Part shown: positions 25,910-35,006 of the stretch, one piece after another
Layout of the letters: each line of letters opens with the position of its first letter
Numbering within the stretch: the first letter of the stretch is position 1
Assembly: GCA_000828975.1 (NCBI GenBank)
Contig: AP014683.1
Location: 2,437,700-2,501,699, forward strand
Direction of reading: 5' to 3'
DNA from: Burkholderiales bacterium GJ-E10
GTDB lineage: Bacteria > Pseudomonadota > Gammaproteobacteria > Burkholderiales > Burkholderiaceae_F
DNA length: 64,000 bases
The notes under the pieces: model-generated
Database searches by the model: none
The model's input: only the letters and a program-made list of their open reading frames with translations
Told to the model about the DNA's origin: nothing
Made by a program: the position numbers and the translations under genes

Positions 25910-26635
25910 ATGGAAACCTTCGTAATCTCCCTGCGACGCACGCCTGAGCGCTACGAACAATTCACGCGGAACAACGCCAGACACAAGCGGATCGTTCGAG
26001 CCGATGCCGTCGACGGAAAGACGCGGTCGCTCGACGATCTGCGCGAAGGCGGGTTGATCGAGAGTTCCCTCGCATATACGCCGGGCGCCATCGGCAACGC
26101 GCTTTCGCACCATCAGTTATGGGTTTACGCAGCGGAGAAAAACATTCCGGTCACGATCTGCGAGGACGACGCGTTCCTGCATGACGACTTTGCCGCGGAA
26201 CAGGAGAAATTGCTGCGGCGCCTGGGTGACGAGTGGGATGTCGTGCTCTGGGGATGGAATTTTGATTCGATACTATTGGCGGCACCCGAAACAAGTCTGA
26301 GTCCGTTCCTGATGCAGTTCCGGCAGGATGAAATGCGAGCGCACAAGCTCGCGTACCTCAAGGCGCCGGTTCATCCCACGATGCTGCGTCTGCGCGCGGC
26401 TTTCGGGTCGATGTGCTACTCGATCTCGCCGGCGGGCGCACAACGGTATCTCGGTTACTGCTTTCCACTGCGACCATTTGAAATTGCCGTGCCGGAAATC
26501 AATTTCCGGATGAACAATGTCGCGCTTGACGCGGCGATGTGTTCGCTCTACCGAAATTCGCGAAGTTGGGTCTGTTTTCCACCCCTCGCAGTAACGGACA
26601 ACGATCACGGGACAAGCACCGTGCAACCCCGTTGA
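25910..26635 (+). CDS. Family 25 glycosyltransferase
   Basis: A 241-residue transferase of the LPS/LOS beta-galactosyltransferase type (GT25). The start METFVISLRRTPERYEQF and the metal-binding VTICEDDAFLHDDF (ExDD) are diagnostic; a GSMCYSISPAGAQRYL block completes the fold. ATG at 25910 is preferred, with AGGA about 10 bases upstream, over GTG at 25886 overlapping tfpZ. Donor and acceptor are not readable; location suggests pilin or surface glycan. Confidence 0.85.
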   Translation: METFVISLRRTPERYEQFTRNNARHKRIVRADAVDGKTRSLDDLREGGLIESSLAYTPGAIGNALSHHQLWVYAAEKNIPVTICEDDAFLHDDFAAEQEKLLRRLGDEWDVVLWGWNFDSILLAAPETSLSPFLMQFRQDEMRAHKLAYLKAPVHPTMLRLRAAFGSMCYSISPAGAQRYLGYCFPLRPFEIAVPEINFRMNNVALDAAMCSLYRNSRSWVCFPPLAVTDNDHGTSTVQPR

Positions 26636-26702
26636 TCTTCGCAGCGTGCGAGGAAGAGGGGCGCAGTGCCGTTTTCATCGACCCGAAAGGAGCCCTGACG
26701 AC

Positions 26703-27335
26703 ATGTCGGCGTATCAATACACGAACAGCTGGTTCGCATCCACGGCGAAGGGAAATTGGGATCAACTCATTCCCCAACTCAACCCCCAGCGCATCCTGGA
26801 AATCGGATCGTACGAGGGCGCAAGCACCTGCTACCTGATCGACACCCTGGGACCTCGGACGGCTCTGGAAATTCACTGCGTCGACACATGGGAAGGCGGC
26901 GCCGAACATCAGGACGGCGGTTACGTGCAAACCGACATGTCGCGTGTCGAGGCGCGGTTCCACCACAACACGCAGATCGCCATCGGGAACGCCCCCAATC
27001 CGGTCGATCTGGTCCTTCACAAGGGCTTCAGCGACATCGAACTTTCCAGGCTTCTCGCCGATGGGAAGCAAGGTTATTTCGATTTCATTTATGTCGACGG
27101 ATCCCATCAGGCACCGGACGTCCTGTGCGATGCCCTGCTGAGCTTCCGGCTGCTGCGCAAGAACGGCGTCATCGCATTCGACGACTACCTGTGGCACGAG
27201 CCGCTGCCGTACGGCATGGATCCAATACGCTGCCCGAAACCGGCCATCGATGCGTTTACGAACCTCTACTGCCGGATGATCCGCATCATTCCTGCCCCGC
27301 TCTATCAACTGTATGTCGAAAAAACCGGCGGGTGA
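26703..27335 (+). CDS. Class I SAM-dependent methyltransferase
   Basis: A 210-residue enzyme of the Methyltransf_24 type. Motif I ILEIGSYEGASTCYL (about residues 31-45), acidic IHCVDTWEGG, and FDFIYVDGSHQAPDVLCDAL with NGVIAFDDYLW are visible; the Asp/His pattern suggests a divalent metal. A good Shine-Dalgarno (AAAGGAG) precedes the ATG. It is likely to methylate a sugar or its nucleotide precursor given its neighbours, but this is inference. It converges on the GT2 gene (14 bases apart). Confidence 0.85.
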   Translation: MSAYQYTNSWFASTAKGNWDQLIPQLNPQRILEIGSYEGASTCYLIDTLGPRTALEIHCVDTWEGGAEHQDGGYVQTDMSRVEARFHHNTQIAIGNAPNPVDLVLHKGFSDIELSRLLADGKQGYFDFIYVDGSHQAPDVLCDALLSFRLLRKNGVIAFDDYLWHEPLPYGMDPIRCPKPAIDAFTNLYCRMIRIIPAPLYQLYVEKTGG

Positions 27336-27349
27336 AACCCGGGGCTGCG

Positions 27350-28108
27350 TTATACGAGGAACCCGTTCTGCCGAGGGTAGAACCCAAGCGCAGAAACGGT
27401 CTCCGCCACCCCCTGCTCGGTCCGCAGGTATCGCAGTGGCTCGGAAAAGATATCGCCTTTCGCGCCCGGCGGCGGATTTTCATTCGCCATGCGGTAATGA
27501 GACACGTATTGACTGCGGAAGGCGACAGACCGCTCGTCGCTGAACGCCATTGCCCAGCGGTCATGGACAAGCTTATGGAAGAAAACGCGATCGCAAAGGG
27601 GCGACAAGGGCTTGGGCATTCGGCTCCATATCGACATCGACGCGTCGCAAGAGCGATGGATCAGATAGCAACTTGTGTCGGCGTGCAAATGGGCATCTTC
27701 CGCCGCTTCCGTCACCCCTTCCATCAGCGAACCGTCGAGGCGGTGAAACGTTCTTTTGGAACAGAGCACCGGAGCACCAGTCGCCTCATGCAGATCCAAC
27801 AAGCTTTCGACATGGGTCGGCCAGAACCAGTTGTCAGCATCCAAATAAGCAATGAAATCAAAGTGCTGCGCCAACGCGAGCAGCGTTCCGACACCGCGTG
27901 GGGTGTTGCCGTTGTCACCGTGCGCCTTCGGCAAACGAACATGTTGAATGTCCCCGCGCGCTGCATCAACCACTTGGGACGGGAATCCGTCCGCAACGAC
28001 AAAATGAGTGCATGGGACGGTTTGGTCTGCGACACTATCCAGACACGTGCGCAGCATCTCGTCCGGTTCCCGGTAATAGGGAGTCACTACCGCAATCCTG
28101 GTTGACAT
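27350..28108 (-). CDS. Family 2 glycosyltransferase
   Basis: A 252-residue GT-A transferase. RIAVVTPYYREPDEMLRTCL, then FIAYLDADNWFWPTHVESLL gives the DxD metal site, and a WAMAFSDERSVAFR segment follows. Start at MSTRIAVV (28108) behind GAGAGGAAA; the in-frame ATG at 28138 adds a poorly conserved stretch. It sits 60 bases downstream of the decarboxylase gene on the same strand, consistent with using a nucleotide sugar made by it. Confidence 0.87.
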   Translation of the reverse strand: MSTRIAVVTPYYREPDEMLRTCLDSVADQTVPCTHFVVADGFPSQVVDAARGDIQHVRLPKAHGDNGNTPRGVGTLLALAQHFDFIAYLDADNWFWPTHVESLLDLHEATGAPVLCSKRTFHRLDGSLMEGVTEAAEDAHLHADTSCYLIHRSCDASMSIWSRMPKPLSPLCDRVFFHKLVHDRWAMAFSDERSVAFRSQYVSHYRMANENPPPGAKGDIFSEPLRYLRTEQGVAETVSALGFYPRQNGFLV

Positions 28109-28168
28109 CGATTTCCTCTCTCTTAGATCCCGGCGCAAGGGAAAGTCCGGATCATTTTCGCCCGACCC

Positions 28169-29107
28169 TCATGTCGCCAGCAACGCACGAAAGTAGGCAA
28201 TCGTCTCCTGCAGGCCGTCCTCGAGCGACACCTTGGGCGCCCAGTCGAGCGTCGCCCGCGCCATCGCGATGTCCGGCTTGCGCTGCTTCGGATCGTCGGA
28301 TGGCAGCGGCGCGTGGACGATGCGGCTGCGCGAACCCGTCAGCTGCAACACCTTCTCGGCAAGTTCCCGCATCGTGAACTCACCGGGGTTGCCGACGTTG
28401 ATCGGCCCGGTGACGTCGTCACCCGTGACCATCATCCGCAGGAACGCATCGACCATGTCGTCGACGTAGCAGAAGCTCCGCGTCTGCTCGCCCGTGCCGT
28501 AGAGGGTGATGTCTTCGCCGCGCAGCGCCTGGACGATAAAGTTCGAGACGACGCGACCGTCGTTGGGGTGCATGCGCGGACCATAGGTATTGAAGATCCG
28601 GAGGACCTTGATCCGCAGGTGGTGCTGGCGCCAGTAGTCGAAGAACAGAGTTTCTGCGCAGCGCTTGCCTTCGTCATAGCAGCTGCGCAGACCGATGGGG
28701 TTCACCCGCCCCCAGTACGACTCCGGCTGCGGATGGATCTCCGGGTCGCCATAGACTTCCGATGTCGACGCCTGCAGGATCTTGGCTTTCACCCGCTTCG
28801 CCAGGCCGAGCATATTGATCGCGCCATGCACGCTGGTCTTGGTGGTCTGGACCGGGTCGTACTGATAGTGGATGGGGGATGCGGGACACGCCAGGTTGTA
28901 GATCTGGTCGACTTCGACGTACAGCGGGAAGCAGACGTCGTGGCGCATCAACTCGAACGACTTCGAATCCAGCAGCGACTCGACGTTTTTGCGCCGCCCG
29001 GTATAGAAGTTGTCCACGCACAGGACGTCGGCGCCCTCGTGGACGAGGCGCTCGCAGAGATGCGAGCCGAGAAATCCTGCGCCGCCGGTCACCAGAACGC
29101 GCTGCAT
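28169..29107 (-). CDS. UDP-glucuronate decarboxylase (UDP-xylose synthase)
   Basis: A 312-residue short-chain dehydrogenase-type enzyme converting UDP-glucuronate to UDP-xylose. NAD-binding [27 protein letters not shown], catalytic Ser/Tyr/Lys ([24 protein letters not shown]), and [20 protein letters not shown] distinguish UXS from ordinary epimerases. ATG at 29107 begins [11 protein letters not shown]. It is a soluble enzyme with no membrane segment. It implies that a pentose is available for a nearby glycosyltransferase. Confidence 0.9.
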   Translation of the reverse strand: MQRVLVTGGAGFLGSHLCERLVHEGADVLCVDNFYTGRRKNVESLLDSKSFELMRHDVCFPLYVEVDQIYNLACPASPIHYQYDPVQTTKTSVHGAINMLGLAKRVKAKILQASTSEVYGDPEIHPQPESYWGRVNPIGLRSCYDEGKRCAETLFFDYWRQHHLRIKVLRIFNTYGPRMHPNDGRVVSNFIVQALRGEDITLYGTGEQTRSFCYVDDMVDAFLRMMVTGDDVTGPINVGNPGEFTMRELAEKVLQLTGSRSRIVHAPLPSDDPKQRKPDIAMARATLDWAPKVSLEDGLQETIAYFRALLAT

Positions 29108-29217
29108 GTTCCCCCCCTCCATCCGGCCCATCGGTCCAGATCGAATTCGTCGAAATTGATGTGCGCCGCCCGCGGAATATCTTCCGCAGGCGCGCGGTCG
29201 GCGTCCCGCAGGTACCG

Positions 29218-29529
29218 CTACCGCACCTGCAGTTCGTTGTCGACCGAGCGAACCCCCGGAACCCCCTCGGCGACCTTGGTCGCGACGGCAACGCTGCGCC
29301 TGGAGTCGACGTGGCCGGTCAGATGGACGACGCCGCGGAAGGTGGTGACGCTGATATCCAGGGACTTCAGCGACGTTTCATTGAAGATCGCAGCCTTGAC
29401 CTTGGTCGTGACGACGGAGTCGTCGAGCATCTGGCCGGTGCTCTCCTGCGTCGGGGTGGCGGCGCATCCGGTCAGCGCGGCGAAGGCAAGTCCGGACAGG
29501 AACAGCGAGGTACGGGCGCGAATGGTCAT
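29218..29529 (-). CDS. BON-domain lipoprotein
   Basis: A 103-residue lipoprotein: signal peptide ending AALTGC (Cys22), then one BON domain ([53 protein letters not shown]). Single-BON lipoproteins resemble OsmY/DolP fragments and probably bind phospholipid at the outer membrane. It is monocistronic, between the decarboxylase and tRNA-Thr. Confidence 0.9.
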   Translation of the reverse strand: MTIRARTSLFLSGLAFAALTGCAATPTQESTGQMLDDSVVTTKVKAAIFNETSLKSLDISVTTFRGVVHLTGHVDSRRSVAVATKVAEGVPGVRSVDNELQVR

Positions 29530-29590
29530 GCGTTGGCTCCTTGTTGGTAGAAAAACCCGCCTTGGGGCGGTCGGCGACGAATGAATGGAC

Positions 29591-29666
29591 TGGTGCCGGC
29601 AGCAGGGATCGAACCCGCGACCTTCGGTTTACAAAACCGCTGCTCTACCAACTGAGCTATGCCGGC
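29591..29666 (-). tRNA. tRNA-Thr (UGU)
   Basis: A complete 76-base cloverleaf on the minus strand: GCCGGCA acceptor stem, AGCTCAGTTGGTAGAGC D arm, anticodon loop TTTGTAA with anticodon TGT, GTTCGATCC T loop and an encoded CCA. It reads ACA codons. No neighbouring integrase or duplicated 3' end is visible. Confidence 0.96.
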
Positions 29667-29739
29667 ACACGCCTTCCGTTCGCCGCGCAGTCTATCGCGC
29701 AGGAGGGCATGACCGCGCCATGCACCCGTTCGGACTACC

Positions 29740-30306
29740 TCATTTCACTCGGGTCAGCCGCGGCCGATCGCTGGGGCCCGAAGGACCCGCCGGCCCCGCT
29801 GGCCCAGACGGCGGCTCCGGCGGCAGGTCATCCGGTCCCGGGGCGGCGTTGCGCGCGGGAAACGGCTGAACCTTCGCGCCCTCGGGGGCCGCCGCCGGTG
29901 TCGTCACCGCCGCGAGAACCGGCGGCGGAGGGGGCGCGATCGGCGTGGCATCCTCGAGGCCGGCGGGCGCTGCGGCATCCGGCATCCCGGACGCCTCGGA
30001 CACCTCGAAGGCCATCCCCTCTCCGTTTTCACGCGCGAAGATCGCGAGAATGAAGTCGATCGGGACGGAGATCTCCTGCGCCTTGCCGCCGAACCGCGCC
30101 TGGAAGGTCACGGCGTCGTTGCCGATCTGCAGGCGGTTGGTCGCCATCGGCGAGATGTTGAGCACGATCTGGCCGTCCTGCACGAACTGCGGCGGGACCT
30201 TCACGCCCTCCCCGACCTGTACGGCCAGATGCGGCGTATAGCCGCAGTCGTTGCACCACTCGTAGATGGCGCGGACGAGGTATGGCTTGGTGGATTGGGC
30301 GCGCAT
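29740..30306 (-). CDS. sspB: ClpXP specificity-enhancing factor
   Basis: A 188-residue adaptor that delivers ssrA-tagged proteins to ClpXP. The N-terminal substrate-binding domain (STKPYLVRAIYEWCNDCGYTP, VLNISPMATNRLQIGNDAVT, FGGKAQEISVPIDFILAIF) is clear. The Pro/Ala-rich C-terminal tail ends DRPRLTRVK, matching the family's short ClpX-binding tail. Start ATG overlaps the sspA TGA. Confidence 0.93.
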   Translation of the reverse strand: MRAQSTKPYLVRAIYEWCNDCGYTPHLAVQVGEGVKVPPQFVQDGQIVLNISPMATNRLQIGNDAVTFQARFGGKAQEISVPIDFILAIFARENGEGMAFEVSEASGMPDAAAPAGLEDATPIAPPPPPVLAAVTTPAAAPEGAKVQPFPARNAAPGPDDLPPEPPSGPAGPAGPSGPSDRPRLTRVK

Positions 30307-30905
30307 CAGCGGCGCATCACCTTTTCGCTCGGGGTCAGCGCCTCGATGTACGCCGGGCGGCTGAAAATCCGCTCGGCGTATTTCATCAGGGGCGCCGCGC
30401 TCTTCGGCAGTTCGATCTGATAGTGGTCCAGGCGCCACAGCAGCGGCGCGATCGCCACGTCCAGCATCGAGAAATCGTCGCCGAGCATGTATTTGTTCTT
30501 CAGCAGGATCGGCGCCAGCTGCCCCAGCCGGTCGCGGATCGTCAGGCGCGCGCGATCGAGCGCCTTCGGGACGTTGCTGTTTTCCAGCGCCTGGACATGC
30601 ACGAACAGCTCCCGCTCGAAATTGAACAGGAACAGCCGCGCACGGGCGCGCATCACCGGGTCGGCGGGCATCAGTTGCGGGTGCGGGAATCGCTCGTCGA
30701 TGTACTCGTTGATGATGTTCGATTCGTACAGGACGAGGTCGCGATCGACGAGGATCGGCACCTGCCCGTAGGGATTCATCTGCGAGATCTCTTCGGGCTT
30801 GTTGAACAGGTCGACGTCCTTGATTTCGAAGTCCATGCCCTTTTCAAAGAGCACGAGGCGGCAACGCTGCGAAAACGGGCACGTCGTACCGGAATACAAG
30901 ATCAT
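30306..30905 (-). CDS. sspA: Stringent starvation protein A
   Basis: A 199-residue GST-fold protein that binds RNA polymerase in proteobacteria. N-terminal thioredoxin-like domain (YSGTTCPFSQRCRLVLFEKG), PYGQVPILVDRDLVLYESNI, then all-helical C-domain. It is the first gene of sspA-sspB, coupled by ATGA. The usual upstream pet (cytochrome bc1) genes of betaproteobacteria are not here; a divergent protease gene begins 150 bases away. Confidence 0.94.
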   Translation of the reverse strand: MILYSGTTCPFSQRCRLVLFEKGMDFEIKDVDLFNKPEEISQMNPYGQVPILVDRDLVLYESNIINEYIDERFPHPQLMPADPVMRARARLFLFNFERELFVHVQALENSNVPKALDRARLTIRDRLGQLAPILLKNKYMLGDDFSMLDVAIAPLLWRLDHYQIELPKSAAPLMKYAERIFSRPAYIEALTPSEKVMRR

Positions 30906-31054
30906 GTTCGAATCGCCTTCCTGATCGTTTACAAAACAACGCGCCTGCCCGGCGCACCGGCAACGGGACGGCCTGCGGCCGGCCGTCCACCGAACGAACG
31001 AAATCGTTTCGCGGGGGCCATGGCTAGGTCAGCCTTCCATTTTACAATACGCGT

Positions 31055-32266
31055 ATGCTGCAACGCATCTGGCTGCTGTTCGCCCAAACGACGACGGTCG
31101 GGTTGGCGCTTCTGTTCGTCGTCTCCACCATGAAGCCGCAGTGGCTGGAGGTCGTCGGCGTGGCGCCGAGCCGCCCGCCGGTGCGCGCGCCGGCGCGCGC
31201 CCCCGTCTCGACCAGTCCGACCCCGATCGGCAAGGCCGTGATCCGGCAGATTCCGCGCAACGCGGCCGAGGAGCGCGCGCAGGCGGTCGGATCCTACGCG
31301 GATGCCGCCGCCCGCGCCATGCCATCGGTGGTCAGCATCTACACCACCGAGAAGATCGACACCACGCCGGACGAGGAAATCGCGCGCCGATTCTTCGGTG
31401 ACAGCGTCGTGCCGCCGCCGCAGCAGTACAGCAAACTGGGCTCGGGCGTGATCGTCACCGAGGACGGCTACATCCTCACCAACAATCACGTCGTCGCGGC
31501 GGCGCAGAAGATCTCGGTGGCGCTCAACGACGGCCGCTCCCTGCCCGCCAAGATCGTCGGCACCGACCCGGATACCGATCTCGCGGTCCTCAAGATCGAT
31601 GCTCCGCACCTGCCGGTGATGGACTTCGGCCGCTCGGAGAACCTGCGGGTCGGCGACGTGGTGCTGGCGATCGGCAACCCCTTCGGCGTCGGCCAGACGG
31701 TCACGATGGGAATCGTGTCGGCCTTGGGCCGACGGATGAAGAATGTCGGCACCATCGAGAGCTTCATCCAGACCGACGCGGCGATCAACCAGGGGAATTC
31801 GGGCGGCGCGCTCGTCGACACGCATGGTCGCCTGGTCGGGGTCAACACGCTGATCTACTCGCAAAGCGGGGGGTCGGTCGGACTGGGTTTCGCCATCCCG
31901 ACGACGATCATCACCCAGGTGATGAACCAGATCATCCACAACGGCTACGTGCGCCGCGGCTACTTCGGGATCGAACCATTCGACATCACGCCGGAACTGG
32001 CGAAATCCCTACACCTGCGGCGCACCACCGGGGTGTTCGTCTACGGCGTGCTGCGCCGGGGGCCGGCCAACCTTGCCGGGCTGCGGCCCGGCGACATCGT
32101 GCTGGCGCTCAACGGCAAGCCAGTCACCGACCGGCGCTCGCTGCTCGTACAGATCGCCGAACTCGCGCCCGGCAGCGTGTCGACCGTGCAGGTCCTGCGC
32201 GGCGCGCACATGATTACGCTGCACGTCCGCGCAGGCGAGCGGCCGGTGCAGAAGGCAGCGCCGTAG
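31055..32266 (+). CDS. DegS/AlgW-like periplasmic serine protease
   Basis: A 403-residue S1C protease. One N-terminal membrane anchor (LLFAQTTTVGLALLFVV) replaces a cleavable signal, then the trypsin-like domain with His in LTNNHVVAA, Asp in PDTDLAVLKI and Ser in GNSGGALVD, and one C-terminal PDZ (NLAGLRPGDIVLALNGKPV). A single PDZ and an anchor make it DegS/AlgW-like rather than DegP. TACAAT lies 6 bases before the ATG and there is no Shine-Dalgarno, so the message may be leaderless. Confidence 0.9.
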   Translation: MLQRIWLLFAQTTTVGLALLFVVSTMKPQWLEVVGVAPSRPPVRAPARAPVSTSPTPIGKAVIRQIPRNAAEERAQAVGSYADAAARAMPSVVSIYTTEKIDTTPDEEIARRFFGDSVVPPPQQYSKLGSGVIVTEDGYILTNNHVVAAAQKISVALNDGRSLPAKIVGTDPDTDLAVLKIDAPHLPVMDFGRSENLRVGDVVLAIGNPFGVGQTVTMGIVSALGRRMKNVGTIESFIQTDAAINQGNSGGALVDTHGRLVGVNTLIYSQSGGSVGLGFAIPTTIITQVMNQIIHNGYVRRGYFGIEPFDITPELAKSLHLRRTTGVFVYGVLRRGPANLAGLRPGDIVLALNGKPVTDRRSLLVQIAELAPGSVSTVQVLRGAHMITLHVRAGERPVQKAAP

Positions 32267-32305
32267 CGCGCCTTCCGGGAGATGGCGGCGGAACGCTTTA
32301 CCCGA

Positions 32306-32409
32306 CCCTCACCCCCGCCCTCTCCCGCCTCCGCGGGAGAGGGGGAACTCAAGGGCGCGATCATCTTTTGCACCCTGGACAACTCCGCCTCCGCGGGAGA
32401 GGGGGAACT
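32306..32409 (+). repeat. Dispersed palindromic repeat, copy 2, with a partial duplicate
   Basis: Full copy 32306-32347 (inverted arms CCCTCTCCCGC and GCGGGAGAGGG around a short spacer). The right 25 bases are repeated exactly 60 bases downstream (32325-32349 and 32385-32409). It lies in the gap between the converging protease and tatC genes, where it may act as a bidirectional transcript end. Confidence 0.9.
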
Positions 32410-32450
32410 TTCGTCCGCGCCGCCCCCCATCCGGAAGGGGGGCGGGCCGG

Positions 32451-33224
32451 TCAACTCTTCGTCGTCAGCTCCGTCGACGTCGAGGACTGCGCCTTGGGGG
32501 TTCCGAAGAAGGCCGCCAGCAGCACGCCGAGTTCGAACAGCGCCCACAGCGGCAGTGCGAGCAGCATCTGCGACATCACGTCGGGCGGCGTGAAGATCGC
32601 CGCGATGACGAAGGCGCCGACGACCATGTACGGGCGCACCTGGCGCAACTTGGCCACCGTCGTGACCCCCATGCGCACCAACAGCATCACCGCGATCGGC
32701 ACCTCGAACGCCAGGCCGAAGGCGATGAACATGCGCATGACGAAATCGAAGTACTGCTCGATGTCCGGCGAGACGTTGACGGACTGCGGCGCGAAATGCG
32801 AAATGAAGTGGAAGACCACTCCGAACACGACGTAGTAGCAGTACGCCATGCCCCCGAAGAACATCAGCACGCTCGACACGATCACCGGTCCGGCGAGGCG
32901 TTTTTCGTGCTGGTAGAGTCCCGGCGCGACGAACGCCCACGCTTGGTAGAGCACCCACGGCGAAGCCAGCAGGAATGCCGCGAACAAGGTGACTTTGAGC
33001 GGCACCATGAACGGGGCGATCACCCCGGTGGCAAGCAGCTTGGACCCCTCCGGCAGCGCCTTCATCATCGGCTGCGACACGTAGTCGAAGATGCGCTTCA
33101 TGAACGGCGACAGCGCGACGAACGCGACCAGCACGCCGCCCGCCGCGCGCACCAGGCGTGCGCGCAGTTCGATCAGGTGCGAGAGAAAACCTTCTTCGGG
33201 GGGGGTGTTTTCGGGTTCCGCCAT
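32451..33224 (-). CDS. tatC: Sec-independent translocase TatC
   Basis: A 257-residue membrane protein with six predicted helices. Family blocks: FLSHLIELRARLVRA at the N-terminus (signal-binding), LLASPWVLYQAWAFVAPGLYQHEKR, FGLAFEVPIAVMLLVRMG and IAAIFTPPDVMSQMLLALPL. It recognises twin-arginine signals and nucleates the TatA pore. Last gene of tatABC. Confidence 0.95.
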   Translation of the reverse strand: MAEPENTPPEEGFLSHLIELRARLVRAAGGVLVAFVALSPFMKRIFDYVSQPMMKALPEGSKLLATGVIAPFMVPLKVTLFAAFLLASPWVLYQAWAFVAPGLYQHEKRLAGPVIVSSVLMFFGGMAYCYYVVFGVVFHFISHFAPQSVNVSPDIEQYFDFVMRMFIAFGLAFEVPIAVMLLVRMGVTTVAKLRQVRPYMVVGAFVIAAIFTPPDVMSQMLLALPLWALFELGVLLAAFFGTPKAQSSTSTELTTKS

Positions 33225-33257
33225 GATCCTTCGGCCGTTCAGGGTTCCATGCGGCCG

Positions 33258-33791
33258 CTATCGGCGGATGCGCACCCGGTTGACCCGGGCGCGCCGCGCA
33301 AATTTGGTATTGCGCCCGCCGGGCGCGACGTCGGGAAGCGCAACCTGCCGCTTCAAGCGTTCGAGTTCGCGCGCGACATCGTCGATGGTCGGACGCGGCC
33401 GATAGCGGCGGGAAAAGTGCATGGGCGGGGGCGGCGGGCTGCCGCCGCCCATCCAGCCGGAATTACGCCCGGTCACCGGCGCCATCGCCTGCGATGCGGC
33501 GTTGTTGATCTGGCTCGCGGCGCTGTGGAGTTCGTTCTGCGCGTCGGTCACCGCGCCGCGAATCGACTCCTGGATGTTGAGCGCGTTCTGCCGCGCCTCC
33601 TCACCCAGTTGCCGCAGTTCGGAGAGGTGGATCTCGCGATCGATCTCCGAGCGCACGTCGGAGATGTACCCCTGGGCCTTGCCGACCCACTGGCCGAAGG
33701 TGCGGGCGACGCGCGGCAACCGCTCCGGCCCGAGCGCGACGAGCGCCACGCCGCCGATGACGAAAAGTTCTCCGAAGCTAAAGTCCAGCAT
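33258..33791 (-). CDS. tatB: Twin-arginine translocase TatB
   Basis: A 177-residue protein: one N-terminal helix with the TatB start MLDFSFGELFVIGGVALVAL, the hinge GPERLPRVAR, a long amphipathic helix with charged residues, and a Pro/Gly-rich basic tail. The tail includes SPPPPPMHFSRRYRPRP and is cytoplasmic. It partners TatC in substrate recognition; the order tatA-tatB-tatC is retained. Confidence 0.93.
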   Translation of the reverse strand: MLDFSFGELFVIGGVALVALGPERLPRVARTFGQWVGKAQGYISDVRSEIDREIHLSELRQLGEEARQNALNIQESIRGAVTDAQNELHSAASQINNAASQAMAPVTGRNSGWMGGGSPPPPPMHFSRRYRPRPTIDDVARELERLKRQVALPDVAPGGRNTKFARRARVNRVRIRR

Positions 33792-33861
33792 GGGGATGCA
33801 ACCGTGTGCGAAGCCGCGTGCAGTAGTCAGCCGGAACCAGTCGGCCGGAACCGGGGGAATT

Positions 33862-33889
33862 CTCCCTCCCCCACGCTAGCGGGAGAGAG
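33862..33889 (+). repeat. Degenerate palindromic repeat copy in the tatA-tatB gap
   Basis: CTCCCTCCCCCACGCTAGCG followed by GGAGAGAG keeps the arms of the dispersed repeat with mismatches but lacks the CCCTCACCCT leader. It is the only insert in a 197-base gap between tatA and tatB. Confidence 0.7.
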
Positions 33890-33988
33890 TGGATCGAGGG
33901 TGCGGCGTCTGTGCATGCAACTGCGCACCCGCTTGCCCCCGCCCGGCTCCCGCCGCAAACGGAAGCGCGCGCGGGGAGGAATCGTCCG

Positions 33989-34243
33989 TCACGCGCCCGT
34001 TTTTTCGCGGGCCGTCACGTCGATCGTTTGCCCGGGGGGCTGCGGCGCGTTCTCGACCTTCTGCGCCGGTTGCTGCGGCGGCGCCGCCGACGCCGCGTCG
34101 GACGTCCCTTCCTGCAGCCCCTCCTTGAACCCCTTCACGGCGGAGCCGAGGTCGCGGCCGACGTTCTTGAGCTTGCTCGTCCCGAATACCAGGATGATCA
34201 CCACCAGGACGATCATCCAATGCCAAATCGAAAGTGAACCCAT
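33989..34243 (-). CDS. tatA: Twin-arginine translocase TatA
   Basis: An 84-residue pore-forming subunit. [20 protein letters not shown] is the membrane helix, followed by the [20 protein letters not shown] hinge and amphipathic helix. Start at 34243 fits the family; the longer frame to 34282 runs into hinT. It follows hinT by 20 bases, joining the his and tat blocks. Confidence 0.95.
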   Translation of the reverse strand: MGSLSIWHWMIVLVVIILVFGTSKLKNVGRDLGSAVKGFKEGLQEGTSDAASAAPPQQPAQKVENAPQPPGQTIDVTAREKTGA

Positions 34244-34263
34244 CGCGTGTCTCCAGAGAAGCC

Positions 34264-34611
34264 TCAGAGGCCCCGTTTCCAAGGGCGCGGGCCGCCGAGC
34301 AGGTGCATGTGGAGGTGAAATACCTCCTGCCCTCCGCCGGGTCCGTTGTTTATGGTTATCCGAAACCCGTCGTCCGCACCGTGTTCGCGGGCCAGATGCG
34401 GGGCGAGAAGAAGCATTTTACCCAAGAGTTCGCCGTCGCCGGATTCGACCGTCTGCAGCGACTCGATATGCCGCTTGGGGACGAGGAGCAGATGCACGGG
34501 CGCGGCAGGGTGGATGTCGTGGAATGCGATCACCGCCTCGTCTTCGTAGACCTTGCGGCAAGGGATTTCTCCCCGCGCAATGCGGCAAAAAATGCAGGAT
34601 TCGTCGCTCAC
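34264..34611 (-). CDS. hinT: HIT-family nucleotide hydrolase
   Basis: A 115-residue purine nucleoside phosphoramidase. [20 protein letters not shown] and the catalytic triad [10 protein letters not shown] are intact. It starts with GTG at 34611, overlapping the hisE TGA by 4 bases; the longer frame to 34800 is the antisense-like extension through hisE. A hinT gene after hisE is usual in betaproteobacteria. Confidence 0.92.
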   Translation of the reverse strand: MSDESCIFCRIARGEIPCRKVYEDEAVIAFHDIHPAAPVHLLLVPKRHIESLQTVESGDGELLGKMLLLAPHLAREHGADDGFRITINNGPGGGQEVFHLHMHLLGGPRPWKRGL

Positions 34612-35006
34612 CGCCCCTCTCCCGATCGGCTTGCCGTCGTCGCCACGCCGCCCGCGCCACCCGATTCCGCCTCGCGTTCCCGCGCCTTGCGCAACGCCTT
34701 TTCTTCCAGGCCGGAGGTTCCGGCCCGGCGCGCCAATTCGGCAAGCACCTGTTCCGGCCGCAGGCCGTAATGCGACAGCATCACGAGGCAATGAAACCAC
34801 AAATCGGCGGTTTCGGAAACGATCCGCGCGGGATCGCCGTCCTTGGCCGCCATGACGGTTTCGGTGGCCTCCTCGCCGATTTTTTTCAGGATCGCGTCAG
34901 GCGCCTTCGACAGCAGCCGCGCGACGTACGAGCGCTCGGGGTCGCTGCCGTGTCGTGCATCGATCACGTCGGCGAGTTCCGCGAGCGTGTTTCGGTCCGC
35001 GCTCAT
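34608..35006 (-). CDS. hisE: Phosphoribosyl-ATP pyrophosphatase
   Basis: A 132-residue MazG-like enzyme, second step of histidine synthesis. Signatures: [38 protein letters not shown] and [20 protein letters not shown]. The C-terminal ~25 residues are a low-complexity Gly/Ala/Arg tail. Its ATG overlaps the hisI TGA (ATGA). Confidence 0.93.
   Translation of the reverse strand: MSADRNTLAELADVIDARHGSDPERSYVARLLSKAPDAILKKIGEEATETVMAAKDGDPARIVSETADLWFHCLVMLSHYGLRPEQVLAELARRAGTSGLEEKALRKAREREAESGGAGGVATTASRSGEGR

Noticed and set aside
29591-29666. tRNA-Thr as an integration site of the nearby pilin island
   Set aside because: No integrase gene and no duplicated tRNA 3' end found on either side in the window.
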